DNA from: JBHJGS01 sp050331575
Lineage (GTDB): Bacteria; Pseudomonadota; Alphaproteobacteria; Sphingomonadales; Rhodothalassiaceae
NCBI GenBank assembly: GCA_050331575.1
Contig: JBHJGS010000018.1
Location: 1 to 48,320, forward strand
DNA: 48,320 bases
Reading direction: 5' to 3'
Shown: positions 16,513 to 24,556 of the stretch, piece after piece
How the letters are laid out: every line of letters begins with the position of its first letter
Position numbering within the stretch: position 1 is the first letter of the stretch
Notes under the pieces: model-generated
What the model saw: only the letters and a program-made list of their open reading frames with translations
The model's database searches: none
Told to the model about the DNA's origin: nothing
Translations under genes and position numbers: made by a program

Positions 16513-17316
16513 TCAAAACAGGCCGAACAGGAAGCCCCCATCGGCCTCTTCCGGCGGGGCGACAGACTCGCCGGTCAGCAGCTGATAGGAATAACGGTAC
16601 CATTTGCTGTTCGGATAATTGTGGCCCAAGACCGCGGCATAGGTCTGCGCTTCGGGCACGATGCCGAGTGCCATATAGGTTTCGACTAGGCGGTGCAGCG
16701 CCTCCGGCACATGGGTGGTGGTATCATAGACCTCGACCACCGACCGAAACCGGCTGATCGCCGCCAGATATTGCTCGCGGCGCTGATAGAAGCGGCCGAT
16801 CTCCATCTCCTTGCCGGCCAGTTGATCGCGCGTCAGTTCAAACTTGGCCTTGGCGTCCCGGGCATAGTCGGTATCGGGAAAACGCCGCATGACCTCCAAC
16901 AAGGCGTCATGCGCCTGCCGGGTGATGCGTTGGTCGCGGCCCACATCGAGGATCTGCGCATAATAGCTCAGCCCGATCAGGTAATAGGCATAGGGCGCGC
17001 CTTGGCTGCCCGGATGCAAGGTCAAAAACCGTTCCGCGGCCAGAATGGCCTGATCATAGTCCCGCGATTCATAATGCGCGTAGGCGGACATCAATTGCGC
17101 CCGGCGCGCCCATTCCGAATAGGGATGCTGACGCTCCACCTCATTGAACACGCCGGCGGCCCGGTCCCACTGCTTGCGGTCCAGAAAATCCCCAGCCGCG
17201 TTGTAAAGCGTCGCCACATCAGCCGAGACATACACTTCTTGTTCGTCCGGGCTGCATGCTGCCAGGGCCATGGCGGCGATACCGGCCGCGATCGCTTTGC
17301 TCCAGCCGAAAGTCAT
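16513..17316 (-). CDS. bamD: Outer-membrane assembly lipoprotein BamD
   Basis: The 267-residue product is the TPR-repeat lipoprotein of the BAM complex that inserts beta-barrels into the outer membrane. The lipobox is MALAAC (Cys21), and a series of TPR helices begins at ATLYNAAGDFLDRKQWDRAA. BamD-type phrases include FNEVERQHPYSEWARRAQLM, AERFLTLHP and YAYYLIGLSYY. ATG 17316 is preceded by AAGGAG at 8 nt, which decides the start over a longer frame to 17421. Length is in the normal range. It heads a bamD-recN unit and is divergent from the Xre-type regulator. Confidence 0.93.
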   Translation of the reverse strand: MTFGWSKAIAAGIAAMALAACSPDEQEVYVSADVATLYNAAGDFLDRKQWDRAAGVFNEVERQHPYSEWARRAQLMSAYAHYESRDYDQAILAAERFLTLHPGSQGAPYAYYLIGLSYYAQILDVGRDQRITRQAHDALLEVMRRFPDTDYARDAKAKFELTRDQLAGKEMEIGRFYQRREQYLAAISRFRSVVEVYDTTTHVPEALHRLVETYMALGIVPEAQTYAAVLGHNYPNSKWYRYSYQLLTGESVAPPEEADGGFLFGLF

Positions 17317-17509
17317 TCTGCCTACTCCTTGCCTCACACACCAAATAGCCGGATTGCCGGCGAGAATTACCTTACTAAAGGTTGTCTTGTAAATTGCACG
17401 CGCCGCGTTTAAGTTGAACATGGTTACCTAAGCGATCAACCAGATCCTGTTTAACCCTCAAAACGCGATCCCCGAGGGGCCGCAGAATCCGGACTAAGTG
17501 GTCACAGTG

Positions 17510-17920
17510 ATGTCTGATAAAGCACTCGCCCACGAAAGAGAAGATGCCGACGGCGACGAAGCGCCCTTGCGCACCGCCCGGGCAGTTGATCTATATGTCG
17601 GCCAGCGATTGAGGACGCGGCGCAATGCCCTGGGCCTGACCCAGCAGGAATTGGCCGGGACTCTGAAAATCTCCTATCAGCAAATCCAGAAATATGAGAC
17701 CGGAGGCAACCGGATCAGTGCCGGCAAGCTGTTTGTGCTGGCCCGTGCGCTGGATATGCCTGTGAACTATTTTTTCGACGAGTTCGAGGGCACCGTCGAC
17801 ATCGCCCTGCCCAATCCACCCGATGAATTGATGCGGATGGCCCGTCAGGCCAATGCGATTTCTGATGATGCCGTGCGGCGCTCGCTGATGGGGCTAATCA
17901 AGTCCCTGTCGGGCAACTGA
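17510..17920 (+). CDS. Xre/Cro-family helix-turn-helix regulator
   Basis: The 136-residue protein has an HTH_3 domain at about residues 25-80: GQRLRTRRNALGLTQQELAGTLKISYQQIQKYE and TGGNRISAGKLFVLARAL. It closes with YFFDEF and a C-terminal extension of about 45 residues (PPDELMRMARQANAISDDAVRRSLMGLIKSL). This build, including the phrase SYQQIQKYETG.NRI, is common to small alphaproteobacterial repressors of unknown targets. ATG 17510 was chosen; GTG 17498 and GTG 17507 are alternatives and there is no clear SD. It is divergent from bamD, with a 193-bp shared regulatory gap. Confidence 0.85.
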   Translation: MSDKALAHEREDADGDEAPLRTARAVDLYVGQRLRTRRNALGLTQQELAGTLKISYQQIQKYETGGNRISAGKLFVLARALDMPVNYFFDEFEGTVDIALPNPPDELMRMARQANAISDDAVRRSLMGLIKSLSGN

Positions 17921-17982
17921 CACGGCCGGGCCGAGGGCCTTCTCCAACCAGTCGCAAGTGCGCTTGATGGGATGAAATGGCC

Positions 17983-18008
17983 CGCCTACTATGAGGCGAG
18001 CAATTTTG
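17983..18008. terminator. Possible weak hairpin between convergent genes
   Basis: CGCCT (17983-17987) and AGGCG (17994-17998) form a 5-bp stem with a 6-nt loop. It is followed by AGCAATTTT on the plus strand, 60 nt after the Xre-regulator stop. The stem is short and the T-run brief, so this is a tentative terminator for the 90-bp gap before the small membrane ORF that ends at 18011. Confidence 0.3.
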
Positions 18009-18010
18009 CT

Positions 18011-18277
18011 CTAGCGCTGCCAGCGTCGGGTGATCTCCACCAGGTGCGCAGCCAGCGACGCGAGCAGCCAAAGCGCCACCCACTGCCAGCCGGCCTCGGT
18101 CAACGCCGCGCGCAGGGCCAGAAAGATGAACAGGCCCTGCATAAGAAGCGACAGATAATCTGCCGGGGCGATGCCCTTACCGGTGCGGCGGTGGACCAGA
18201 AAGATCACCGCCGCCTCCAGCGCCACGAAGACCAGGATCCAATCGACGATCCGGCCGCTTTCGATCAGCCCGGCCAA
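18011..18277 (-). CDS. Small membrane protein co-transcribed with bchP
   Basis: The 88-residue product has three hydrophobic helices: IVDWILVFVALEAAVIFLV, YLSLLMQGLFIFLALRAAL and WVALWLLASLAAHLVEI. Basic or charged loops (HRRTGKG) lie between them, and the C-terminus is RRWQR. The only start in the frame is TTG at 18277, since an in-frame TAA lies 6 nt upstream. That TAA belongs to bchP, so the two genes are nearly abutting (6 nt). I do not recognise a named family. Position at the end of the bchG-bch2-bchP operon suggests a role in pigment or photocomplex membranes. The codon pattern and clean hydrophobic periodicity support a real gene. Confidence 0.65.
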   Translation of the reverse strand: MAGLIESGRIVDWILVFVALEAAVIFLVHRRTGKGIAPADYLSLLMQGLFIFLALRAALTEAGWQWVALWLLASLAAHLVEITRRWQR

Positions 18278-18283
18278 ACCCGC

Positions 18284-19498
18284 TTAGCGGGACTGTTTCG
18301 GCGCCCCCGGACCTGGCGGCACCAGGCCCAGAAGATGCGCGGAATCCTTCAAGAAAATGCGGATATGCGCCAGCGGATTGGCACGCACCAGACGCTTGTG
18401 CATATACGCTTCCCACGTCAGCCGCTGCACATCCTTGTCGCCGCAGATGGTGGTGAAGCGCTCCCGCCGGGCATCATTGGCGTACCAGAATTTCTGCATG
18501 ATGCCCAAGATCCAGAACACCTGCCCGTGCAGCTTCATGAACCGCTTGCGCGCGGTGGCCAGGGCCTTGGCATTGCCGGTGGCCAGGCAGTCCTCCACCG
18601 CGTCGGCGACCATCCGGCCGCAGCACATGGCGTAATAGATGCCCTCACCCGAGGCCGGGGCGACCACGCCGGCGGCATCTCCGGCAAGCAGCACATCCTT
18701 GCCATTGTCCCACCTCTTCAAGGGCTTCAGCGGGATCGGCGCGCCTTCCTTGCGGATCGTTTTGACATCTTTCAGGCCGGAGATCTCGCGCAGTTCGGCC
18801 ACCGCGCCCTTCAACGAAAAGCCCTTATTGGCCGAGCCGGTGCCGACGCTGGTGGTCTTGCCGTGCGGGAAGATCCAGCTGTAGAAATCCGGGCTCAACT
18901 GGCCGCGATAATGAATGTCGCAGCGGTCGCCGGCGAACAGCTCGGTTTCCTGCTCCGGGGATTCGACGATCTCATGATAGGCGAACACGCACGGCGGCCG
19001 CTTGGCGCCTGGGATCGCCACCCGCGCCACGGTTGACCGCGCGCCGTCCGCGCCGATCACCTGGCGGGTGCGCACGCGCACGGTCTCTTCGTCCTTAGTT
19101 TCATAGACGACCACGGCGGTGCCGTCTTCATCGCGGTCCAGATCCTTGAACCGGCCGGTGGCCCGATCCGCCCCGGCCAGGGCCGCGCGGCAGCGAAGCC
19201 ATTCGTCGAACTCGTCGCGATCGACCATGCCGACATAGCCGCCCTCGATCGGCATATCCACGCGCCGGTGCGTTGGCGAAACGATCTGAGCGGACGCTGC
19301 CTTGGCGACCAGCAGATCCTGCGGCACATCGAACTCTTCCATCAGCCGCGGCGGGACGGCGCCTCCGCATGGCTTGATGCGGCCGGCCCGGTCCAGCAGC
19401 AGCACATGCCGGCCCTTGCGCGCCAGATCGGTCGCGGCCGTGGCCCCGGCCGGCCCGCCGCCGACGACGACGACGTCATAGTCAGTCTGTGTGCTCAT
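18284..19498 (-). CDS. bchP: Geranylgeranyl reductase BchP
   Basis: The 404-residue FAD protein reduces the geranylgeranyl tail of bacteriochlorophyll (or the diphosphate) to phytyl. It has the Rossmann dinucleotide motif VVVGGGPAGATAATDLARKG at the N-terminus. BchP/ChlP phrases include GAVPPRLMEEFDVP, PEQETELFAGDRCDIHYRG, FYSWIFPHGKTTSVGTG and LAGDAAGVVAPASGEGIYYA. Length is typical (about 390-410). Its ATG overlaps the bch2 stop by 4 nt (ATGA). It is the reference for the decayed minus-strand homologue at about 495-644. The operon runs bchG-bch2-bchP and a small membrane ORF. Confidence 0.96.
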   Translation of the reverse strand: MSTQTDYDVVVVGGGPAGATAATDLARKGRHVLLLDRAGRIKPCGGAVPPRLMEEFDVPQDLLVAKAASAQIVSPTHRRVDMPIEGGYVGMVDRDEFDEWLRCRAALAGADRATGRFKDLDRDEDGTAVVVYETKDEETVRVRTRQVIGADGARSTVARVAIPGAKRPPCVFAYHEIVESPEQETELFAGDRCDIHYRGQLSPDFYSWIFPHGKTTSVGTGSANKGFSLKGAVAELREISGLKDVKTIRKEGAPIPLKPLKRWDNGKDVLLAGDAAGVVAPASGEGIYYAMCCGRMVADAVEDCLATGNAKALATARKRFMKLHGQVFWILGIMQKFWYANDARRERFTTICGDKDVQRLTWEAYMHKRLVRANPLAHIRIFLKDSAHLLGLVPPGPGAPKQSR

Positions 19499-20856
19499 CC
19501 TGGTCCCTCCATGGCTAGGCGACCCCCGACGGCTTGCATCGAGGGGTCCGTGATGTCGTGTTTGGTCAGTGCGCGATTGAGCTTTAGGGCAATGATGGCG
19601 GCGGCGGCGAACAACACGGCTTCAGCGGCGAACACGCTGCCATAGGCGGTGGCCGGGCCGTAGCCCATCAGCCGCACCGCATCGACACCGATGGTGCCAG
19701 ACACCTCGCCCAGCCCCATGGCGATGGCTTGCGACGCCCCCCACAGGCCCATGCGCACACCTTCCCGGCCGGGCGGCCCATAGCTGGCCAGCACCATCAT
19801 CGAGCCGACCGCCGCCACCGCGAACATGCCGTTGGAGAAGCCCAGGGCAAACACGATGCTGCGCAGCGGCCCGTCGGCGCCAAGAGGTCCGGTCAGCGCC
19901 AGCGCCATCAGCGCGCAGGCCGAGGCGGAACAGCCGATGACGGTCCATTTGCGCAACGGAATGCGCGCGCGGATCGCAGCAAAGCTGCCCAAGATGCCAA
20001 CCAGCAACATACCGGTCAGCGCGCCGCTATTCTGCATGGCCGTGAGCTTGGTGGATTGGCCGGGGGTAAAGTCGAACACCAGGCCGGCATAAGGCTCCAG
20101 GATCAGATCCTGGGCGCTGTAGCCGATCATCGAAATGAACACGAAAACGGTGAATAGGCGGGCCTGCGGATCGGTCCAGGCCTCCGCCAGCGCCTTGCGG
20201 AAGGCCGGCTTGGCGTCGCCTTGGTCGGCCGCGCCCGCCCCGCCAGGCCGCTCCACGCCGATCACGGCCAGGCAGGTGACGGTGAAAGCGATCAGACTGA
20301 CCACCGCGGTGACCGAGATCAGCCGCGTTAGGGTGAACGGGTCCAGGAAGCTGCCGGCCACAGCGGTGGTGACGATGAAGCCGGCGATCATCATCACCCA
20401 GGCGATCATCGCGGCGGCGGCCTTGCGCGCCTCGGCCACCTGCTTGGACAGCAGAACCAGAAGCGACGTGCCGGCCGCGCCCACGCCCAACCCGATGATC
20501 AGGAAGGACGCACAGGCCGCGGCAATGCCCAGCCACAACGCGCGGTCCATCAAGGCCACCGACCCCGCCGCGGCGATCGCTCCGACAGCCAGCGCGGCCA
20601 GTCCGCCGATGATCCACGGGGTGCGGCGCCGGCCGACGCCATCGGAGCCATGGCCCAGCCACGGCCGCGCCAGTTGCGTGCCGTAATAAAGCCCAAACAA
20701 AAAGCCCGGCAGCACCGCCGCCAGGCCCAATTCCACCACCATCACCCGGTTCAGCACCGATTTGGTGAGCACCACGATGGCGCCGATCGAGGTCTGCACC
20801 AGCCCCAGCCGGACAATGCCCAGCCAGCCCAGGCCGCGTGCGCCCGCCATGGTCAT
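19495..20856 (-). CDS. PucC/Bch2-family MFS-type membrane protein
   Basis: The 453-residue protein has about twelve hydrophobic helices and belongs to the Bch2/PucC/LhaA branch of the major facilitator superfamily. The N-terminal phrase IVVLTKSVLNRVMVVELGLAA parallels LhaA at 33277 (LNATLNRVMIVELGVSA). Later come FISMIGYSAQDLILEPYAGLVF and GFSNGMFAVAAVGSMM. These proteins help assemble or shuttle pigments for light-harvesting complexes. ATG 20856 overlaps the bchG stop (ATGA); ATG 20850 is an alternative. Its place between bchG and bchP is the usual site of the gene called bch2 or ORF428-like; I avoid a firm symbol. Confidence 0.88.
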   Translation of the reverse strand: MTMAGARGLGWLGIVRLGLVQTSIGAIVVLTKSVLNRVMVVELGLAAVLPGFLFGLYYGTQLARPWLGHGSDGVGRRRTPWIIGGLAALAVGAIAAAGSVALMDRALWLGIAAACASFLIIGLGVGAAGTSLLVLLSKQVAEARKAAAAMIAWVMMIAGFIVTTAVAGSFLDPFTLTRLISVTAVVSLIAFTVTCLAVIGVERPGGAGAADQGDAKPAFRKALAEAWTDPQARLFTVFVFISMIGYSAQDLILEPYAGLVFDFTPGQSTKLTAMQNSGALTGMLLVGILGSFAAIRARIPLRKWTVIGCSASACALMALALTGPLGADGPLRSIVFALGFSNGMFAVAAVGSMMVLASYGPPGREGVRMGLWGASQAIAMGLGEVSGTIGVDAVRLMGYGPATAYGSVFAAEAVLFAAAAIIALKLNRALTKHDITDPSMQAVGGRLAMEGPG

Positions 20857-21746
20857 GCCAGCGGCCCCCCGGCGGTATAGGCCAGTCGCAAGCCAATGGC
20901 GCAAGCGAGCATGCCCAACACATAGGCGCTGACCCCGGTGGCATTGTACCACGGCGCCAAATCCTTCGGCTTGGTCATCCAATGGCCCATCAGCTGGATC
21001 TGGATGGTCAGGGACAGCGCGATCAGAGCCGCGGTGATCGTCAGGCCCCAGTGCAAGAGCAGACCGACCACCACGATCTGCGGCAGCGCCATGACCACGC
21101 AGGCGACGAAGGCCGCGCGCTCCACGCCCAACTGCACCGGCAGCGAGCGCACGCCCATGGCGCGGTCGCCATCCACCGCCTTGAAGTCGTTCAAGGTCAT
21201 GATGCCATGGGCGCCGATGCTGTAGAGCAGCGCCAGCCACAAGATGCGCGCATCCGGCAAGGCAGCGGCCATTATCGCCGCCCCGGTGAACCAGGGCAGA
21301 CCCTCATAGCAGACCGCCACGGCGGCCGGGCCCCACCAGCCGCTCTTCTTCAGGCGCAGCGGCGGGGCAGAATAGGCCCAAGCCAAGGCCAGCCCGACGC
21401 ACGCGGCGATAAAGCCCCAGGTGCCCAGGCCGGTGGCGACGATCAGCGACAGAGCGGTCCAGGCAATGGCAATATAAAGCCCCCAGCGGCCGGGAATACG
21501 GCCGGACGGGATCGGCCGCTTCGGTTCGTTGATCCGGTCGACGTCCCGGTCGAACCAATCATTCACCGCCTGGCTGGTGCCGCAGACCATGGGGCCGGCC
21601 AGCAGCACGCCCAGGCCGATCACAGCCCAGTTTTCGGTGATGGACAGGCCGGAGGACACGATGCCACACAGATACGCCCACATCGGGGCGAACCAGGTGA
21701 TCGGCTTGAGCAATTCAAGCACCGCAGAGGGGGTCGGTCGAGTCAT
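20853..21746 (-). CDS. bchG: Bacteriochlorophyll synthase BchG
   Basis: The 297-residue UbiA-family prenyltransferase esterifies bacteriochlorophyllide with geranylgeranyl or phytyl diphosphate in the membrane. It has about eight or nine transmembrane helices. The aspartate-rich site is in VNDWFDRDVDRINEPKRPIP, and the second is DFKAVDGDRAMGVRSLPV. The start at ATG 21746 has no clear SD; a promoter-like pair ends only about 7 nt before it. A PpsR-type palindrome lies at 21776-21793. Overlaps the bch2 gene by 4 nt. Length is typical (about 300). Confidence 0.96.
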   Translation of the reverse strand: MTRPTPSAVLELLKPITWFAPMWAYLCGIVSSGLSITENWAVIGLGVLLAGPMVCGTSQAVNDWFDRDVDRINEPKRPIPSGRIPGRWGLYIAIAWTALSLIVATGLGTWGFIAACVGLALAWAYSAPPLRLKKSGWWGPAAVAVCYEGLPWFTGAAIMAAALPDARILWLALLYSIGAHGIMTLNDFKAVDGDRAMGVRSLPVQLGVERAAFVACVVMALPQIVVVGLLLHWGLTITAALIALSLTIQIQLMGHWMTKPKDLAPWYNATGVSAYVLGMLACAIGLRLAYTAGGPLA

Positions 21747-21752
21747 GCCGAC

Positions 21753-21793
21753 AACCTAATGTCCGCCGAAGTTTACGTCAACTTAGATTGACA
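21753..21793 (-). promoter_or_regulatory. Putative bchG promoter with overlapping PpsR-type palindrome
   Basis: On the minus strand, TGTCAATCTAAGTTGACG (21793-21776) is a TGT-N12-ACG palindrome with TGTCAA/TTGACG arms, close to the PpsR/CrtJ consensus TGT-N12-ACA. Its right arm TTGACG can be a -35, and TAGGTT (21758-21753) lies 17 nt further as a -10. A start point about 7 nt later would fall on the bchG ATG itself. The site resembles the one before bchF. Binding is inferred from the consensus and from ppsR being adjacent. Confidence 0.6.
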
Positions 21794-21845
21794 CCGCGCT
21801 TCGATTTGGGCCGGTGACGCGGCGACATGTCAGGGCGCGAGCCGT

Positions 21846-21935
21846 CAGTCCAAACTCATTCAGCCCAGACTCAGTTAGCCCAGGCTCATTCAGCCAAGAC
21901 TCATTCAGCCCAGACTCATTCAGACCGGACTAATG
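21846..21935. repeat. Six tandem copies of an imperfect 15-bp repeat
   Basis: The unit is close to CAGCCCAGACTCATT. Copies start at 21846, 21861, 21876, 21891, 21906 and 21921; the fourth and fifth differ from it by at most one base and the outer two are more diverged. The ppsR stop codon lies inside the last copy. The array fills most of the gap between ppsR (ending 21930) and the bchG control region. The period is a multiple of three and the plus-strand frame stays open (repeats of THSAQ), but no gene is evident. Confidence 0.8.
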
Positions 21936-23393
21936 CCGCGGCTCGGCATCCTGGTCGCCAACACCGAATCGGCGCATTTTCACATAGAGGCTCTGCCGGC
22001 TCAGGCCCAGCATCTCAGCGGCGGAGGCGCGATTGTCCCCGGTCAAATCAAGGGCTGCCTCAATGCACAGACGCTCGATCACCTCCGTGGTCTCGCGCAC
22101 AATCTCCTTCAAGGAGACCTGGCCGACCAGTTCGGTCATATGCTTCACCGCGCCGCGCAAATCGCCGTTATTGACCGGCGCCGGGGCCAACCGGCGGGTA
22201 ATGTCGCGAATCACGAACCCAAAGCACGGCTCGTCCTGATGCGGCACCGCCACCGCTGAGATCTCCACCTCCGCGGTCTCGTCCAGTTCATCGCGCAGGC
22301 TGGTGGTGAACAGGCGCACCGTCCGCTGCTGGCGCAGATTTGCCAAGAGGCCCGACAGCCCCAAACCCGGCTGAGACAACCAGCGTTCCAGCGACTGGCC
22401 GAGCGCCTGCTGCTCATTGGCCAGGCGCACCTGGCTTAAGAAGGCGCGATTGGTCGCGACGATTCGGCCGGCATCATCGGTGATGACAAAGGCATCGGGC
22501 AACTTCTCGATCACCTCGATGACCCGCGACTTCGTGCGCGGCACAATCGCCCCGTCCGGCACCTCATCCGCACGCCGCAGCCGGATCAAAAAATAGCTGC
22601 TGTCATCCTGGGAAAATAATGTGGCGGTGACGAACAGGCGGCCGCCGCCATTGGACAGGCGCACCTGTACATCCTCGGTGCGCGCGCCGATGCGCACCTG
22701 GTCCAGCAGATCACCCATCGCCGCTGCCCCGGCATCGTCAAACCCGAACGGAAAGCGCTTACCGATCAGAGCGCGAACATCGCTGCCATACAGCGCGCCC
22801 GCAGCGGCATTCGCCTCGGTCACCAAGCGCGTGCGCGCATTGACCACGAGCACCGCCTCGCTCGCGATCTGGAACAGCATGCGATAGCGTGTTTCGGCAT
22901 GACGCAGCCGCTCATAATCGCGCTCCATCGCCTGCTGGGCGCGGATCAGTTGCTGCTGCAACAGGGCAACCGAGCGCATGTCCCGGCCGATCGCGACGAA
23001 TCGCCCATCCCGCGGCAGGCGCATGGCGACATATTGCACCGGGACATAGTGATTGCCGTCAAGATGGTTGATCTGCCGCCAGCGCGTCGCCGCATCTTGC
23101 GCCACATCAGCGATCATGGCCTCAACCTTGGCGCGGCTGTCCGGGCTGACCACATCGGTCCATAACAGCCCGGGCCAATCTTCAAAGCCTTCAATGCGAA
23201 AGTCGGTCTCGCCGAAAGCCAAGTCGAGAATCACGCCATTGCGGTCCAGGATAATCGCAATATCCGCGGCCGCCGCGATCAGCATGCCGGCGATATCGGC
23301 GCTCAAGTCGCCGAGCCACTCGTCTGCTGATCTAAAAGGTCGCACGGACCCTGCTGTCCTGGCTGTTAAACACGCCTTCGCCTCCACCGCCAC
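21930..23393 (-). CDS. ppsR: Transcriptional regulator PpsR/CrtJ
   Basis: This redox-responsive repressor of photosynthesis genes has up to 487 residues. It contains PAS-type domains in series (cores at about 35-140, 165-280 and 295-410) with linkers such as LLQQQLIRAQQAMERDYERLRHAE. A C-terminal Fis-type HTH follows: CIEAALDLTGDNRASAAEML and GLSRQSLYVKMRRFGV. The HTH-region cysteine (ERLCIEAA) is present. I see no cysteine in the middle PAS region where Rhodobacter PpsR has its second redox Cys. The GTG at 23393 has GGGAG before it; GTG 23345 (VRPFRSADEW) fits the family start better, so 471 residues is possible. It lies 21 nt after ppaA. Confidence 0.93.
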   Translation of the reverse strand: MAVEAKACLTARTAGSVRPFRSADEWLGDLSADIAGMLIAAAADIAIILDRNGVILDLAFGETDFRIEGFEDWPGLLWTDVVSPDSRAKVEAMIADVAQDAATRWRQINHLDGNHYVPVQYVAMRLPRDGRFVAIGRDMRSVALLQQQLIRAQQAMERDYERLRHAETRYRMLFQIASEAVLVVNARTRLVTEANAAAGALYGSDVRALIGKRFPFGFDDAGAAAMGDLLDQVRIGARTEDVQVRLSNGGGRLFVTATLFSQDDSSYFLIRLRRADEVPDGAIVPRTKSRVIEVIEKLPDAFVITDDAGRIVATNRAFLSQVRLANEQQALGQSLERWLSQPGLGLSGLLANLRQQRTVRLFTTSLRDELDETAEVEISAVAVPHQDEPCFGFVIRDITRRLAPAPVNNGDLRGAVKHMTELVGQVSLKEIVRETTEVIERLCIEAALDLTGDNRASAAEMLGLSRQSLYVKMRRFGVGDQDAEPRH

Positions 23394-23414
23394 GCGCTCC
23401 CTGGCGGTCCTGTC

Positions 23415-24392
23415 TCAATGAAACCGCGCCTGGGATCCCTTCAAGAAATCCTCAGCAAGGCTGACCGCCTCCCGGCCGTTATGAGCCATAAAATCCGCGC
23501 CGACTTGGCTGACCTGATCGGGATGCTCCAGGAAATATTTGCCACCGACCATCACGCCGATGCCGGTGTTGCGCGAGGCGCGGCGCAATGCCGAAATGCT
23601 GGAGACCAACCAGTCAAGATTGCCTTCACCGCTGATCGAAAAGCCGGCCACCAGGAACCAATCGTCCCGCACCGTATCAATCAGCGACCGGCGGCTGAGC
23701 GCCGGACAACAGGCGACATGCCAACCCGTCATGCGCAGAAACTCGCTGACCATTAGCAGACCGAAGCTGTGTTGTTCGCTCGGTGGGCTGGCCATCAGCG
23801 CGCGGCGGTCGTCGCTGCGCACCGGATCCTCGCCCAAGGCCCGCCTGGACAAACGCCGGATCACCAACGTCAATTGGCCCATGGCGCTGGTCACCTGGGT
23901 GAAGTCGACGCGATCTTGTTCCCACAAGTCGCCGAGGCGGTGCGCCGTCGGCGCAAGCACCTCCAGGAACAGGCTTTCTATCCCGGCACCCTCGCCCCGT
24001 AAGGCATGGACGAACTCCATCGCGGCGTCCACGTCTCCGGCCAGGACGGTCTCAGTCAGCCGCGCGACATGATCCGGCGCGGCATGCCAGTCCGTACATG
24101 GAACGCCGCTTCTGGATGGCTCGCTGGCGCGATAGGCCATCAACAGACGCGGGATGACGTTCGACTCGATCGCCTTGGCGAGGCGATGGAATCGCGCTTC
24201 GCTGATCGGCATCGACGATTGCAGCGACTGATCGGCAGACCCGTCTCTCATACCGCCCCCCGGTTCACGCCGACGATCGTAATTAAGGTCCCCGTTCTGC
24301 GTGTTGGTCTTTTCCTGAATCTGAGCGCTGGTCTGGTCCAACCCTCCGTCTTCAAGGTCGCCGGCGCCATCCGCCCCCGAAACCTCTGACAT
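23415..24392 (-). CDS. ppaA: Photosynthesis regulator PpaA/AerR with B12-binding-type domain
   Basis: The 325-residue protein is of the PpaA/AerR family, which binds cobalamin and modulates PpsR/CrtJ. A variable N-terminal region (about 60 residues, rich in Q, D and G) precedes a helical cap (ARFHRLAKAIESNVIPRLLM). A B12-binding-like alpha/beta domain follows, with SPPSEQHSFGLLMVSEF, FSISGEGNLDWLVSSI and VMVGGKYFL. The histidine in EQHSFG is the likely cobalamin ligand, by analogy with AerR. ATG 24392 has GGGGAGG 7 nt before it. It is divergent from bchF and immediately upstream of ppsR, the usual arrangement. The symbol aerR is equally used. Confidence 0.9.
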   Translation of the reverse strand: MSEVSGADGAGDLEDGGLDQTSAQIQEKTNTQNGDLNYDRRREPGGGMRDGSADQSLQSSMPISEARFHRLAKAIESNVIPRLLMAYRASEPSRSGVPCTDWHAAPDHVARLTETVLAGDVDAAMEFVHALRGEGAGIESLFLEVLAPTAHRLGDLWEQDRVDFTQVTSAMGQLTLVIRRLSRRALGEDPVRSDDRRALMASPPSEQHSFGLLMVSEFLRMTGWHVACCPALSRRSLIDTVRDDWFLVAGFSISGEGNLDWLVSSISALRRASRNTGIGVMVGGKYFLEHPDQVSQVGADFMAHNGREAVSLAEDFLKGSQARFH

Positions 24393-24556
24393 TCGGAGCC
24401 TCCCCGTTGGAATGGAGCAACATGGTTACATGCTCCAAAGGGGTTTGGCGAGACATTCTCGGTAAACGGTCTTGTTTGAGGCATTTATTGCCCCTTCAGT
24501 TCTGACGGCAGCCCAGCGCGGCTGCTGCGACTCGCTCCTAACAGGTGCGACTATAG

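Noticed and set aside
15234..16757. Plus-strand 507-codon frame opposite recN and bamD
   Set aside because: Shadow of two strongly supported minus-strand genes; no recognisable motif.
21846..21935. CRISPR array
   Set aside because: Units are 15 bp and directly abutting, without unique spacers, and no cas genes are present.
21827..22174. Plus-strand ORF encoding THSAQ-type repeats through the 15-bp array
   Set aside because: The coding look comes from the repeat period; it runs into the antisense of ppsR and has no start signal or homology.
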